Shown: positions 27,148 through 35,459 of the stretch, in pieces
How positions within the stretch are numbered: the stretch's first letter is position 1
How the letters are laid out: each line of letters opens with the position of its first letter
Source of the DNA: Aphanothece hegewaldii CCALA 016
GTDB taxonomy: Bacteria; Cyanobacteriota; Cyanobacteriia; Cyanobacteriales; Microcystaceae
DNA: 64,000 bases
Direction of reading: 5' to 3'
Assembly (NCBI RefSeq): GCF_003007785.1
Contig: NZ_PXOH01000003.1
Location: 186,001 to 250,000, forward strand
The notes under the pieces: model-generated
Told to the model about the DNA's origin: nothing
The model's database searches: none
What the model saw: only the letters and a program-made list of their open reading frames with translations
Program-made: the position numbers and the translations under genes

Positions 27148-28791
27148 ATGAATCGTCAAACATTCGCGTGGGGTCGTTCAAGTTACAAATTGCGTCAACA
27201 AGATGGCTGGTTAGAAGTTTTTTGTAAGGTAAGCTTATTCATAGCCGCTTTGATTATTTTTACAATTAATTTAGGGAATCTAGCCTTACGAGATTGGGAT
27301 GAGGGAACGGTAGCCCAAGTTGCCAAGGAGATTTGGCAGGCTCCTGCGGGTTCTTTAAAGTGGTTATTTCCGACTTTTTGGGGTGAACCCTATTTTAATA
27401 AACCGCCTTTGATTCATGATTTGATTGCGCTGACTTATCATGTCGGTGGGGTTAATGAGTGGACAGCCCGCTTTAGTGGTGCATTTTTGACCGCTTGTTC
27501 GGTTCCTTTATTATATCTTTTAGGGCGAGAGGTGTTTCCGTCGCGTTTTCCCTCTTTTTGTGCGGCTTTGATTTATTTAACTTTGCTGCCGGTGGTGCGT
27601 CATGGGCGTTTGGCGATGTTAGATGGGGCGGTGCTTTGTTTTGAAATCTTGATGATTGTTTGTGCATTGCGATCGCGTCGTGATTTACGCTGGTCAATTG
27701 GGATTGGTTTAGGGTTTAGTTTGCTGTGTCTGACTAAGGGGATGATGGGCGGTTTAATTGCGATCCTAGTGTTGGTTTTTTTGGCTTGGGATACCCCTAG
27801 ACTGCTAACTTCGGCTTATTTTTGGTTTGGCTGGGGTTTGGGCAGTGTACCGGCTTTGGCTTGGTATTTGGCGCAGTGGACTCATTATGAAAAAGAATTT
27901 ATTAATGCTCTTTTTGATCAACAGATTAATCGTTTGGGGGAGACGCTGGATCATCATCGTCATCCCGTTTGGTACTATCTTTTAGAAATTGTTAAATATT
28001 CGTTTCCTTGGCTGTTATTTGCTGTTGCTGGACTTCAGTTAGCTTGGCAAGATCGACATTATAGTTGGGCGAAGTTGGTTTTAGTTTGGAGTGGCGTTTA
28101 TTTTGGGGTGGTATCGCTGATGGCGACTAAGTTACCTTGGTATATTATGCCGATTTATCCCGCTTTAGCCCTTGCTGGTGGAGCGATTTTAGCTGATTTA
28201 CGAGATTGGCCAAAAGAACGCTCTTATCCTCGTTTTTGGCAGGTTCTTTTTACGATTGTTGCGATCTTCTCTGCGGTGATTTTTTTATGTTTGTTTTTTA
28301 ATCAAACTTTCGGTTTAATTCCGTCGCCCCATTTTTCTTTGACGTTACTCGCTGCTTCAGTAGCGATGACTTTGGGGGTTAGTGCTAGATTGATGAAACA
28401 GCACTCACTACAGTTTATCGCGGTTCTGTTTTGGGGGATGTATGTTTCTTTGTTGTTATTTGTGAATTCTCCCTATTGGGTTTGGGAGTTGGGGGAAGCT
28501 TACCCGGTTAAACCTGTTGCGACAATGATTAAGCAAAATTCTATTCCTGCGTCTGCAACAATTTATACATTATTTGATTATGAGCGTCCTTCTTTAAATT
28601 TTTATAGCGATCGTCGGATTCTTCCCCGTACCTTGGACGAATTACAAGAACATTGGCGCGATAACCCTAATCCTTATTTGTTAGTTCCTAACTCAGTTCT
28701 TTTGGATGAGTCGTTGTTGGGAGTTCAAGTTCTTGATAAAACAAATCCTGATTGGGTTTTGATTACGAAAAAAGATCAACCTAAATTATAG
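27148..28791 (+). CDS. GT39/ArnT-like membrane glycosyltransferase
   Basis: The ATG at 27148 (MNRQTFAWGRSSYKLRQQDG) is preferred to the upstream open frame from 26995, whose extra residues look non-conserved. The 547-residue polytopic protein has the hallmark acidic loop after the first helix, LALRDWDEGTVAQVAKEIWQ, and GEPYFNKPPLIHDLIAL, as in PMT/ArnT family enzymes. About 10-12 membrane helices follow, then a C-terminal extracytoplasmic segment. Such enzymes transfer sugars from polyprenyl-phosphate donors to lipids or proteins at the outer face of the membrane. The specific acceptor is unknown. Confidence 0.9.
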   Translation: MNRQTFAWGRSSYKLRQQDGWLEVFCKVSLFIAALIIFTINLGNLALRDWDEGTVAQVAKEIWQAPAGSLKWLFPTFWGEPYFNKPPLIHDLIALTYHVGGVNEWTARFSGAFLTACSVPLLYLLGREVFPSRFPSFCAALIYLTLLPVVRHGRLAMLDGAVLCFEILMIVCALRSRRDLRWSIGIGLGFSLLCLTKGMMGGLIAILVLVFLAWDTPRLLTSAYFWFGWGLGSVPALAWYLAQWTHYEKEFINALFDQQINRLGETLDHHRHPVWYYLLEIVKYSFPWLLFAVAGLQLAWQDRHYSWAKLVLVWSGVYFGVVSLMATKLPWYIMPIYPALALAGGAILADLRDWPKERSYPRFWQVLFTIVAIFSAVIFLCLFFNQTFGLIPSPHFSLTLLAASVAMTLGVSARLMKQHSLQFIAVLFWGMYVSLLLFVNSPYWVWELGEAYPVKPVATMIKQNSIPASATIYTLFDYERPSLNFYSDRRILPRTLDELQEHWRDNPNPYLLVPNSVLLDESLLGVQVLDKTNPDWVLITKKDQPKL

Positions 28792-28814
28792 ATATTTTCA
28801 GAAAATTTTGATAC

Positions 28815-28850
28815 GGGTTATCCTTTCTCAAGTAAGAAGAAAGATAACCC
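28815..28850 (+). terminator. Long hairpin downstream of the GT39 gene
   Basis: GGGTTATC-C-TTTCT (28815-28828) pairs with AGAAA-GATAACCC (28838-28850), a 13-bp stem with one bulge, 23 bp after the GT39 stop codon. No T-tract follows, so it may act as an RNA-end stabiliser rather than a classical terminator. Confidence 0.5.
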
Positions 28851-28892
28851 GATGAGTGGCTAAATACCTATACAGAGATGGTTCAGGAACAA

Positions 28893-28918
28893 TAAGGGCT
28901 ATTTGAAGGCCTTTTTTT
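28893..28918 (+). terminator. Weak rho-independent terminator
   Basis: AAGGGC, a loop, then GGCCTT followed by a T-run (to 28918) lies 102 bp after the GT39 stop codon and just before the convergent cyAbrB gene. The stem is short, so support is moderate. Confidence 0.4.
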
Positions 28919-28952
28919 ATGGGCGGTTAAAATAAATTGCTTTGGGTTTTAT

Positions 28953-29360
28953 TTAGATGGCGATCGTTTGTTCCTCATCTTCATCCGATGCACCAACTTG
29001 TCTAAGATGAATATGCTTTCTGCCTAGGGTGATTTCAAATTCATCACCCGAATCTAATCCCATTTTCTTGGTATAAGCCGAGCCAATTAAAAGATTACCA
29101 TTAGACTGAACACTAATTTTATAGCTGGCGGAGCGTCCTCCTTTACCATGACCATTTGTACTACTATCTAAATGAATCCCTTCTGCATCAATTAAAGCAT
29201 TGAGAAACTTCATCATATTGACCCGTTCTACTCCGTTTTTTGTGACGGTATAGTATCCACAGGCCCGCGCTTTTTTTTCTTTGCTAAGGTTGCCGAGGTC
29301 TTTGACTTTTTCCAGTAAGTCAAGTCCAGTTAAGGATTGAGGTTGTGTGTTTTTAGCCAT
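28953..29360 (-). CDS. cyAbrB-family transcriptional regulator
   Basis: The 135-residue cyanobacterial AbrB-like DNA-binding protein has an N-terminal segment LTGLDLLEKVKDLGNLSKEK with ACGYYTVTKNGVERVNMMKF. A C-terminal AbrB-type swapped-hairpin domain follows: SYKISVQSNGNLLIGSAYTK, then DEFEITLGRKHIHLRQVG. The cyAbrB proteins are global regulators of carbon/nitrogen balance and fermentation/hydrogenase genes. The DEFEI-LGRKHI tail is shared by both subfamilies, so I do not choose between cyAbrB1 and cyAbrB2. It is monocistronic and divergent from the Rrf2-type gene across 275 bp. Confidence 0.9.
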   Translation of the reverse strand: MAKNTQPQSLTGLDLLEKVKDLGNLSKEKKARACGYYTVTKNGVERVNMMKFLNALIDAEGIHLDSSTNGHGKGGRSASYKISVQSNGNLLIGSAYTKKMGLDSGDEFEITLGRKHIHLRQVGASDEDEEQTIAI

Positions 29361-29635
29361 TAATGTTTTAGTTTACTAATATTGATTTGGGTAGATTGAT
29401 GTGCCGTCTGAGAACGAGTCTCGGCGGGTCAAAAATGATATAGTTTTGAGTGATCTATATCTTGATGTTGACGGCAAAAAGTAAAAATTTACTTGTTGTC
29501 TCAATTAATATTAATACATTATTTCCAATGGACAAAGCAAGAAATTTTTGAGAATTTACAAATGTATGACTTTTTTGTCTTTTGGGGATGAGTCAATGAG
29601 TAATGGTCAGTAATAATAGATAGTTATTTGAGTAA

Positions 29636-30079
29636 ATGAAGCTAACAACTAGGGGTCACTATAGCGTAAAAGCATTGTTAGATCTGACCCTACAACCTAA
29701 ATATAAGCCGACTTCTGTAAAAGCGATCGCTTCTCGTCAGGATATCCCTGCACCTTATCTAGAAAAGCTACTCATTGAACTCCGTAAAGCGGGGTTAGTG
29801 AAATCAGTTCGAGGGTCACAAGGTGGGTATCAATTAGCGCGTCAACCGAGTCACATTTCTCTCGGACAAATTCTTGATGCAGTGGGTGAAACGATCTCTC
29901 CTTTACCTCGCTATGATCCTAACTCTGGACAAGCCGAAGATTGGGTTACATTTAGTCTTTGGAAACGTCTTCATCAAAAATTAAAAGAGGCACTTTATAA
30001 TATTACTTTAGCGGATCTTTACTACGATGCTCGTAGCTGGGAAGCCGCTATAGGAGAGGAATCCAGCTTTATTGTTTAA
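29636..30079 (+). CDS. Rrf2-family regulator lacking cluster cysteines
   Basis: The 147-residue winged-helix protein starts MKLTTRGHYSVKALLDLTLQ, followed by the DNA-binding helices (ASRQDIPAPYLEKLLIELRK) and wing (VRGSQGGYQLARQPSHISLG). The family usually carries three cysteines that bind an Fe-S cluster (IscR, NsrR); this protein contains no cysteine at all. It must therefore sense something else or act as a constitutive regulator (CymR-like). The C-terminal RSWEAAIGEESSFIV is typical of a cyanobacterial subgroup, from memory. A GFA-type gene follows after 14 bp, so the two are probably an operon. Confidence 0.88.
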   Translation: MKLTTRGHYSVKALLDLTLQPKYKPTSVKAIASRQDIPAPYLEKLLIELRKAGLVKSVRGSQGGYQLARQPSHISLGQILDAVGETISPLPRYDPNSGQAEDWVTFSLWKRLHQKLKEALYNITLADLYYDARSWEAAIGEESSFIV

Positions 30080-30093
30080 GTGTCGAAAAAGAT

Positions 30094-30480
30094 ATGACTT
30101 TTTTATCAAAAGATGTGACTTTTTTCGGGGGTTGTCATTGCGAAGCGATTCGGTTTCTTGTCAAAGTTCATGAGCTTCTAGCCATCGATTGTAACTGCTC
30201 AATTTGCCAGAAGAAAGGGTTCATACATTTAATTGTCCCGCCCAAACAATTTACCCTACTAAAAGGGTCAGATGCTTTGATGACTTATACCTTTAATACT
30301 AAGGTAGCTAAACATCATTTTTGTCGCATTTGTGGTATACATCCTTTTTATCGTCCGCGTTCCCATCCTGATTCAATTGATGTTAATGTTCGTTGTCTAG
30401 ATGGTAATGCTTTATCGAGATTTACAATTAAGTCCTTTGACGGAGCTAACTGGGAAGAAAATATTAATCAAATTCTCTGA
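30094..30480 (+). CDS. GFA/CENP-V-fold zinc protein
   Basis: The 128-residue protein belongs to the glutathione-dependent formaldehyde-activating enzyme (GFA/Mss4-like) superfamily. Zinc-binding cysteines are visible in FGGCHCEAIRF, CNCSICQKKGFIHL and HFCRICGIHPFYRPR. Many family members are not true formaldehyde enzymes, so substrate is unassigned. It lies 14 bp after the Rrf2-type regulator and about 49 bp before the cobD gene, all on the plus strand. Confidence 0.9.
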   Translation: MTFLSKDVTFFGGCHCEAIRFLVKVHELLAIDCNCSICQKKGFIHLIVPPKQFTLLKGSDALMTYTFNTKVAKHHFCRICGIHPFYRPRSHPDSIDVNVRCLDGNALSRFTIKSFDGANWEENINQIL

Positions 30481-30529
30481 ATATTAATTAGTTATTTAGT
30501 ACTAATTTCGGTCTGATTACTACCTCGAT

Positions 30530-31501
30530 ATGATTCTTGATCAAGCAGAAATGATCTTACTTTTAGCGAGTCTATTAGATTATCTGATAGGTGATCCTAG
30601 GGAGTGGTTACATCCAGTTCAAGTGATGGGTTGGGTAATTTCTCGCTTAACTAAAAGGGTGATTAAAACTACTCAGAATAAACACTTAACAAGTTTAGCG
30701 GGTGTTGCGATCGCACTAATTATAATTATTAGTAGTGGGTTACTCGGTTGGTTAATTCCCTGGGTATTGATTAAAGTCCATCCTAACTTTGGAATGACTA
30801 GCCAAATTCTGCTCTTGGCGAGTTGTTTTGCTGCACGTAGTCTAAAGAATGCCGCAGTTGATGTTTTAACCCCTTTAAACAACGGAAATATTGAATTAGC
30901 AAGGGAAAAACTCAGCCAATATGTGGGGAGAGATACTGAAGAATTATCCGAACCAGAAATCCTTAGAGCGATTTTAGAAACGGTTACAGAAAATGCGGTT
31001 GATGGGGTGATGGCACCGTTATTTTATGCGATCGTTGGTGCATTTATTCCCTTTTGTGGTAGTATTCCTCTCGCTTTAGCTTATAAGGCACTCAGTACGC
31101 TTGATTCTATGATTGGCTATAAAAAAGAACCTTTTACGGATATTGGGTGGTTTAGTGCCAAATTTGAAGATTATGTGACTTGGTTGCCTTGTCGTCTCAC
31201 GGTTTTAACCTTGGCGCTCATTTCGGGGAGGCCAAAACAGGTTTTAGGGATTTGTTGGCGTGATGCACCTCAAGATCCTAGCCCTAATTCGGGTTGGAGT
31301 GAATGTATTTATGCTGCGATTTTAGGGGTTCAAGTCGGGGGAATTAATAGGTATAAAGGTACTATCATAGAAAAACCGCTTTTAGGCGATGCGGTTACAC
31401 CCATTACATCTGAGATCATTGAACAAGCTTTAAGATTAACCCGTATTTGTTTTCTAGTGTGGTTGGGTTTGGGTGTAATGCTACTCTGGTTAGTTTCTTA
31501 A
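30530..31501 (+). CDS. cobD: Adenosylcobinamide-phosphate synthase
   Basis: The 323-residue polytopic membrane protein of the CbiB/CobD family attaches (R)-1-amino-2-propanol (or its phosphate) to adenosylcobyric acid in cobalamin or pseudocobalamin synthesis. Characteristic features are the start LLLASLLDYLIGDPREWLHP (the GDP-hP motif), VTENAVDGVMAPLFY, AYKALSTLDSMIGYK and a C-terminal helix. Length is normal. No cobalamin riboswitch is seen in the 49-bp gap upstream. Confidence 0.94.
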   Translation: MILDQAEMILLLASLLDYLIGDPREWLHPVQVMGWVISRLTKRVIKTTQNKHLTSLAGVAIALIIIISSGLLGWLIPWVLIKVHPNFGMTSQILLLASCFAARSLKNAAVDVLTPLNNGNIELAREKLSQYVGRDTEELSEPEILRAILETVTENAVDGVMAPLFYAIVGAFIPFCGSIPLALAYKALSTLDSMIGYKKEPFTDIGWFSAKFEDYVTWLPCRLTVLTLALISGRPKQVLGICWRDAPQDPSPNSGWSECIYAAILGVQVGGINRYKGTIIEKPLLGDAVTPITSEIIEQALRLTRICFLVWLGLGVMLLWLVS

Positions 31502-31523
31502 AGAATGAGGGTTTGATCAGTTC

Positions 31524-31717
31524 GCCAGTTGGTTAGTTCGCCAGTGAATGAATTCACGCATCTTAAGCTAAAGTCCATTGAAATGGACTATAATCTTTAC
31601 GATTAGTCGGTTTTAACCGACTTGAGCTTTAAGACAGGGATTTTAATCCCTGGCAGTATTAATATAGTATCTTCTATAAACCGACTTTAGCTTTAAGACA
31701 GGGATTTTAATCCTTGG
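31524..31717. repeat. Multi-hairpin palindromic repeat, copy 1 plus a partial copy
   Basis: The 344-bp gap between cobD and glgA carries no gene. It holds a chain of palindromes: GTGAAT/AATTCAC near 31544-31557, AGTCCATT/AATGGACT (31572-31579 with 31582-31589), AGTCGGTT/AACCGACT (31605-31612 with 31615-31622) and CAGGGATT/AATCCCTG (31635-31642 with 31645-31652). A partial second unit repeats the last elements at 31680-31717. A full copy in the same order and orientation lies at 33387-33508. It looks like a dispersed, non-coding, MITE-like repeat. Confidence 0.8.
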
Positions 31718-31845
31718 AAATATTTTTGTACTAATCATAAAAAAAGTATTAGCCCGACTAGAGGATGTTGTGTCTTTTTCCTATTTCAGAGAAAATAGAG
31801 CAAAATTAAGTTTTGTAACACGACTTTAAAAAGCGAGGACTAAAA

Positions 31846-33321
31846 ATGTATATCGTTCACATTGCCTCAGAATGTGCGCCTGTGATTAAAGCAGGAGGTT
31901 TAGGGGATGTTGTCTATGGTTTGAGTCGAGAACTCGAAATTAGGGGAAATTGCGTCGAACTGATTTTACCGATGTATGATTGTATGCGTTATGACCATAT
32001 CTGGGGTCTGCATGATGCTTATCGGGATCTAATGGTACCTTGGTATGATGCAACGATTAATTGTTCTGTTTACTGCGGTTGGGTACACGGTAGACTTTGT
32101 TTCTTTATTAAACCGAATTCTTGGGATCAGTTTTTTGATCGCGGTTGTTATTATGGATGTTCTGATGATGATTTACGATTTGCTTTTTTCTGTAAAGCGG
32201 CCTTAGAATTTTTGCTTAAAAGTAACAAGCGTCCTGATATTCTTCATTGTCATGACTGGCAAACGGGTTTAGTTCCTGTCTTATTGTATGAAATTTATAA
32301 ACATCATGGAATGTGGAATCAAAGAGTTGTCTATACTATCCACAATTTTAAACATCAAGGGGTTACGGGAAATGAAACCTTAATCGCAACAGGACTTAAG
32401 CAATTTTCTTACTATTATAATTATGCTCGTCTGCGGGATAATTTTAATCCTTTTGCGATCAATATGATGAAGGGTGGCATCGTTTATTCTAACTATATCA
32501 CGACCGTATCGCCTCATCATGCTTGGGAAGCCCGTCACATGGATGTAAGTTATGGGTTAGGTCATACTTTGCATTTACATCAATCTAAGTTTGGTGGTAT
32601 TCTTAATGGCATTGATTACGGTGTGTGGAATCCTGAAGACGATCGCTATATTCCCCATCCTTTCGGCATAGATTCTTTTGCGGAGAAAGCTAAAAATAAA
32701 AAAGCTTTGCGTGAACGTCTTTTATTACAAGATAACGATAAACCGATCGTTTGTTTTATTGGGCGTTTAGATGAACAAAAAGGCGTTGATTTAGTCCATC
32801 ATGCTATTTATTATTCTTTAAGTAGGGGAGCACAGTTTGTTCTTTTAGGTGCAGCTACAGAAAAACGAATTGATGATCATTTCCGACATGAGAAGAATTT
32901 CCTTAATGATAACCCTGACTGTCATTTAGAATTAGGATTTAATGAAGAACTGGCACATTTAATCTATGCGGGTGCTGATATTATTGTTGTACCCAGTAAT
33001 TTTGAACCCTGCGGACTAACGCAAATGATCGGTTTAAGATATGGTACTGTGCCTGTTGTTCGAGGAGTTGGTGGGTTAGTTAATACGGTGTTTGACTGGG
33101 ATTATGATCAGAATTTACCACCCGAAAAACGTAACGGTTTTGTTTTCTACCAAATGGGTTATGATGCTCTAGAATCAGCTTTAGGTCGTGCGATCAATTT
33201 ATATACCCAAACGCCCCAAGTGTTTAAACAGTTAGCATTACAGGGGATGGAGTATGATTATTCTTGGAATCATCCTGGTGAGCAATATGTCGAGTTATAT
33301 GATTTGATTCGACATAAGTAA
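31846..33321 (+). CDS. glgA: Glycogen synthase (GT5), GlgA2-type
   Basis: The 491-residue ADP-glucose glycogen synthase starts MYIVHIASECAPVIKAGGLG, containing the KxGGLGDV substrate motif, and continues with DILHCHDWQTGLVPVLLY, the FIGRLDEQKGVDLVHHAI domain-2 start, and VVPSNFEPCGLTQMIGLRYG. It transfers glucose from ADP-glucose to growing alpha-1,4-glucan. The sequence style (Cys-rich middle, VPWYDATINCSVYCGWVHG) resembles the second cyanobacterial isoform, GlgA2, but this is a judgement from memory. It is flanked on both sides by the same multi-hairpin repeat. Confidence 0.95.
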   Translation: MYIVHIASECAPVIKAGGLGDVVYGLSRELEIRGNCVELILPMYDCMRYDHIWGLHDAYRDLMVPWYDATINCSVYCGWVHGRLCFFIKPNSWDQFFDRGCYYGCSDDDLRFAFFCKAALEFLLKSNKRPDILHCHDWQTGLVPVLLYEIYKHHGMWNQRVVYTIHNFKHQGVTGNETLIATGLKQFSYYYNYARLRDNFNPFAINMMKGGIVYSNYITTVSPHHAWEARHMDVSYGLGHTLHLHQSKFGGILNGIDYGVWNPEDDRYIPHPFGIDSFAEKAKNKKALRERLLLQDNDKPIVCFIGRLDEQKGVDLVHHAIYYSLSRGAQFVLLGAATEKRIDDHFRHEKNFLNDNPDCHLELGFNEELAHLIYAGADIIVVPSNFEPCGLTQMIGLRYGTVPVVRGVGGLVNTVFDWDYDQNLPPEKRNGFVFYQMGYDALESALGRAINLYTQTPQVFKQLALQGMEYDYSWNHPGEQYVELYDLIRHK

Positions 33322-33386
33322 TTAATTAGTAAATTTGTTAACGTAAGTTGAACATTTAATCTAGTAATCGGAATGTAGATTAAAAT

Positions 33387-33508
33387 CGCCAGAGAATAAA
33401 TTCTCTGTCTCATAGCCCAAGTCCATTAAAATGGACTGTATCTCTATACGGTGAGTCGGTTTCAACCGACTTTAGCTATTAGACAGGGATTTTAATCCCT
33501 GGCTGGCG
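33387..33508. repeat. Multi-hairpin palindromic repeat, copy 2
   Basis: About 120 bp bounded by a short terminal inverted repeat, CGCCAG (33387-33392) and CTGGCG (33503-33508). Internal palindromes are AGAGAAT/ATTCTCT, AGTCCATT/AATGGACT (33420-33427 with 33430-33437), AGTCGGTT/AACCGACT (33454-33461 with 33464-33471) and CAGGGATT/AATCCCTG (33484-33491 with 33494-33501). Same order as copy 1 upstream of glgA. No coding capacity. Confidence 0.8.
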
Positions 33509-33548
33509 GTTTGACGGTCTAATGGACTAACTTTGATTAATCCCTAGC

Positions 33549-35264
33549 TTAATAATAATTTCCGACTTTGCGATGATGAACTGCGGTTAAACCTTCTGGG
33601 TTAGAAACACGTCCGTTTGTGACTTTGCCATAAACTAACCAATGATCACTACATTCCATGCGACTTACGACCTCACATTCTAGATAAGCTAGGGCATCGC
33701 TGAGAATAGGTGAACCATTAACCGCGCTTTGGGTTTTCACGCCAGCAAAACGATCCTCACCAGGAGAGAACCGCTTAAGGAAGTGTTTCATGAGAGGTTG
33801 ATAGTTTCCTTCTTCAAGAATATTTAATACAAATGTATCATTTGCGTGTAAGAGGGATTCGATCGCCCGATCTTTTGCTACAGCAACGGTAAACCCAGGG
33901 GGATCAAAGCTTGCTTGAGTTACCCAAGAGGCGATCATTGCCCCAGAAACTTCTCCTTTTTTCGCGGTGATGAGATATAAACCACCGCTAATACGTCCTA
34001 TTGCTTTATCTAAGTCGGTGTCTTGTAATTTCCGTTGTTTGACTTTTTTGTCTTGGGTGAGGGTTTGCCCTAAGTCGGTTCCTGACTCTTCACAAAGTTG
34101 ATAAACCGCTTCAGTTGGGGTTTCTGATAAACGGATGGGTTTGAAAGCTGGGATCAGACCATTATCGATAAACTTGCGTTGTAGTGGGAAAATGGGTTCA
34201 TCATCACCCCCAAATGATTCAAACATTCCAATATACTGTTTATCGTGGATTGCTGCGAGAATTGTATTTAGATTCGTGGTAATCTCTTTTTGAGTAGGAG
34301 GCATTCCCAGAATAATTCCTTCACTTCTACCGACTAATTCTCGCACTTCTTGGGGATCAGCAGATTTAAGATCCATCATTTCCACAGCAACACCCGTTTT
34401 AGTGATCCCTTTGGTGATAGCTTGAGAAAGGCGATCGCTATATCCATAGTCTGACACATAAAACACAGCAACGGTTTTTTCACCTTTACTCTGTTCAGTA
34501 CTCCAATGGCGATAGCGTCTAAGAAGTTCATTTAGATTATATTTTAGTAAGGGTCCATGACCATTAGCGACTAAATTAATCTCACCTAATGTGTCCATCC
34601 GTTTCATTGCTGATAGAACCGAACGCGCATTAGGAGCCATTAAGCACTCATAATAAAAGTAATAATCTTCTTCGATCGCTTTTAGATCTTCATCATATAA
34701 GTGATCTGAACAATAGTGCATTCCAAACGCATCACAAGTAAAAAGAATGCCGCTACCGTGATCATAAGAAAATATTGTATCTGGCCAATGTAAGTTAGGG
34801 GCGTTAATAAATTCTAAGACATGACCGTTACCGAGGTCGAGGCGATCGCCATTTTTGACGATTTCTCGTTTAAAAGGTTGATGCACAAACCCTTCGAGGA
34901 ATTGTATGGCTACTTTTGCTGCAACTACGGTAATTTGGGGAGCCAGTTGTAAGATATCTTGAACTAAACCACTATGATCGGGTTCTGTGTGGCTAATAAT
35001 GAGGTAATCTATCTGTGTTGGGTCGATCAGTCCCGTGAGAGTATCTATATATAATTGGCGGAATTTGGCGTGAGAGGTATCAACAAGGGCTATTTTTTCA
35101 CCCCGAATCAGGTAAGAATTATAGGTTGTCCCATTTTGTAAACCGAATTCGATATCGAAGCGATCGCGATCCCAATCTAGAGAACGAATGGCTGTAATAT
35201 CATCTGATAGGTTAGCGGTTTGTATGGTTAGGCGTTTTTCAGTTTTGACAGGTGTTGCGACCAT
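33549..35264 (-). CDS. Diflavin flavodiiron protein (Flv3-like)
   Basis: The 571-residue cyanobacterial class C flavodiiron protein has three domains. The diiron metallo-beta-lactamase domain (about 30-255) contains the canonical ligands in SHTEPDHSGL (His92, Glu94, Asp96, His97), NLHWPD, TCDAFGMHYCSD and NGHG. The flavodoxin domain spans about 262-405. The C-terminal flavin-reductase domain spans about 425-571 (ISGGLYLITAKKGEVSGAMI). Such proteins reduce O2 to water with photosynthetic electrons. Canonical ligands fit the Flv3/Flv4 type rather than Flv1/Flv2, and the absence of the flv4-sll0218-flv2 operon favours Flv3; this assignment is tentative. Confidence 0.9.
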   Translation of the reverse strand: MVATPVKTEKRLTIQTANLSDDITAIRSLDWDRDRFDIEFGLQNGTTYNSYLIRGEKIALVDTSHAKFRQLYIDTLTGLIDPTQIDYLIISHTEPDHSGLVQDILQLAPQITVVAAKVAIQFLEGFVHQPFKREIVKNGDRLDLGNGHVLEFINAPNLHWPDTIFSYDHGSGILFTCDAFGMHYCSDHLYDEDLKAIEEDYYFYYECLMAPNARSVLSAMKRMDTLGEINLVANGHGPLLKYNLNELLRRYRHWSTEQSKGEKTVAVFYVSDYGYSDRLSQAITKGITKTGVAVEMMDLKSADPQEVRELVGRSEGIILGMPPTQKEITTNLNTILAAIHDKQYIGMFESFGGDDEPIFPLQRKFIDNGLIPAFKPIRLSETPTEAVYQLCEESGTDLGQTLTQDKKVKQRKLQDTDLDKAIGRISGGLYLITAKKGEVSGAMIASWVTQASFDPPGFTVAVAKDRAIESLLHANDTFVLNILEEGNYQPLMKHFLKRFSPGEDRFAGVKTQSAVNGSPILSDALAYLECEVVSRMECSDHWLVYGKVTNGRVSNPEGLTAVHHRKVGNYY

Positions 35265-35378
35265 TTACCCCTCTTTGATTACAATTCTTTACTTTTATTG
35301 TGACACGGTGGCGAGAAAATGTGCTAAATGAGAAACTTATCGTTAGTCTAAGGTTTTCTTAATAGATAATTGAATTGA

Positions 35379-35447
35379 GGGCGTGGAAACCATGCCCCTA
35401 CGAAATAACCCTATTATTGTTATTGTAGGGGTTTGGTCGCCAAACCC
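35379..35447. repeat. Palindromic repeat with GTAGGGGTTTGG element (copy 1)
   Basis: In the 195-bp gap between the flavodiiron gene and the alpha-mannosidase gene there are two hairpins. The first is GGGCGTGG/CCATGCCC (35379-35397). The second is GGGTTTGG-TCG-CCAAACCC (35429-35447). They are linked by an outer pairing of CCCCTAC with GTAGGGG. The GGGTTTGG/CCAAACCC palindrome recurs at 53479-53501 and 61994-62016, and in degenerate form at 42775-42808. Confidence 0.75.
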
Positions 35448-35459
35448 TTTATTTTATTT

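Noticed and set aside
30481-30529. Cobalamin riboswitch upstream of cobD
   Set aside because: The gap is only 49 bp with no B12-box-like sequence, far too short for the element.
31524-33508. CRISPR-like look of the repeated palindromes around glgA
   Set aside because: The units are not equally spaced, there are no unique spacers between identical repeats, and each unit is itself a chain of different palindromes. No cas genes are present.
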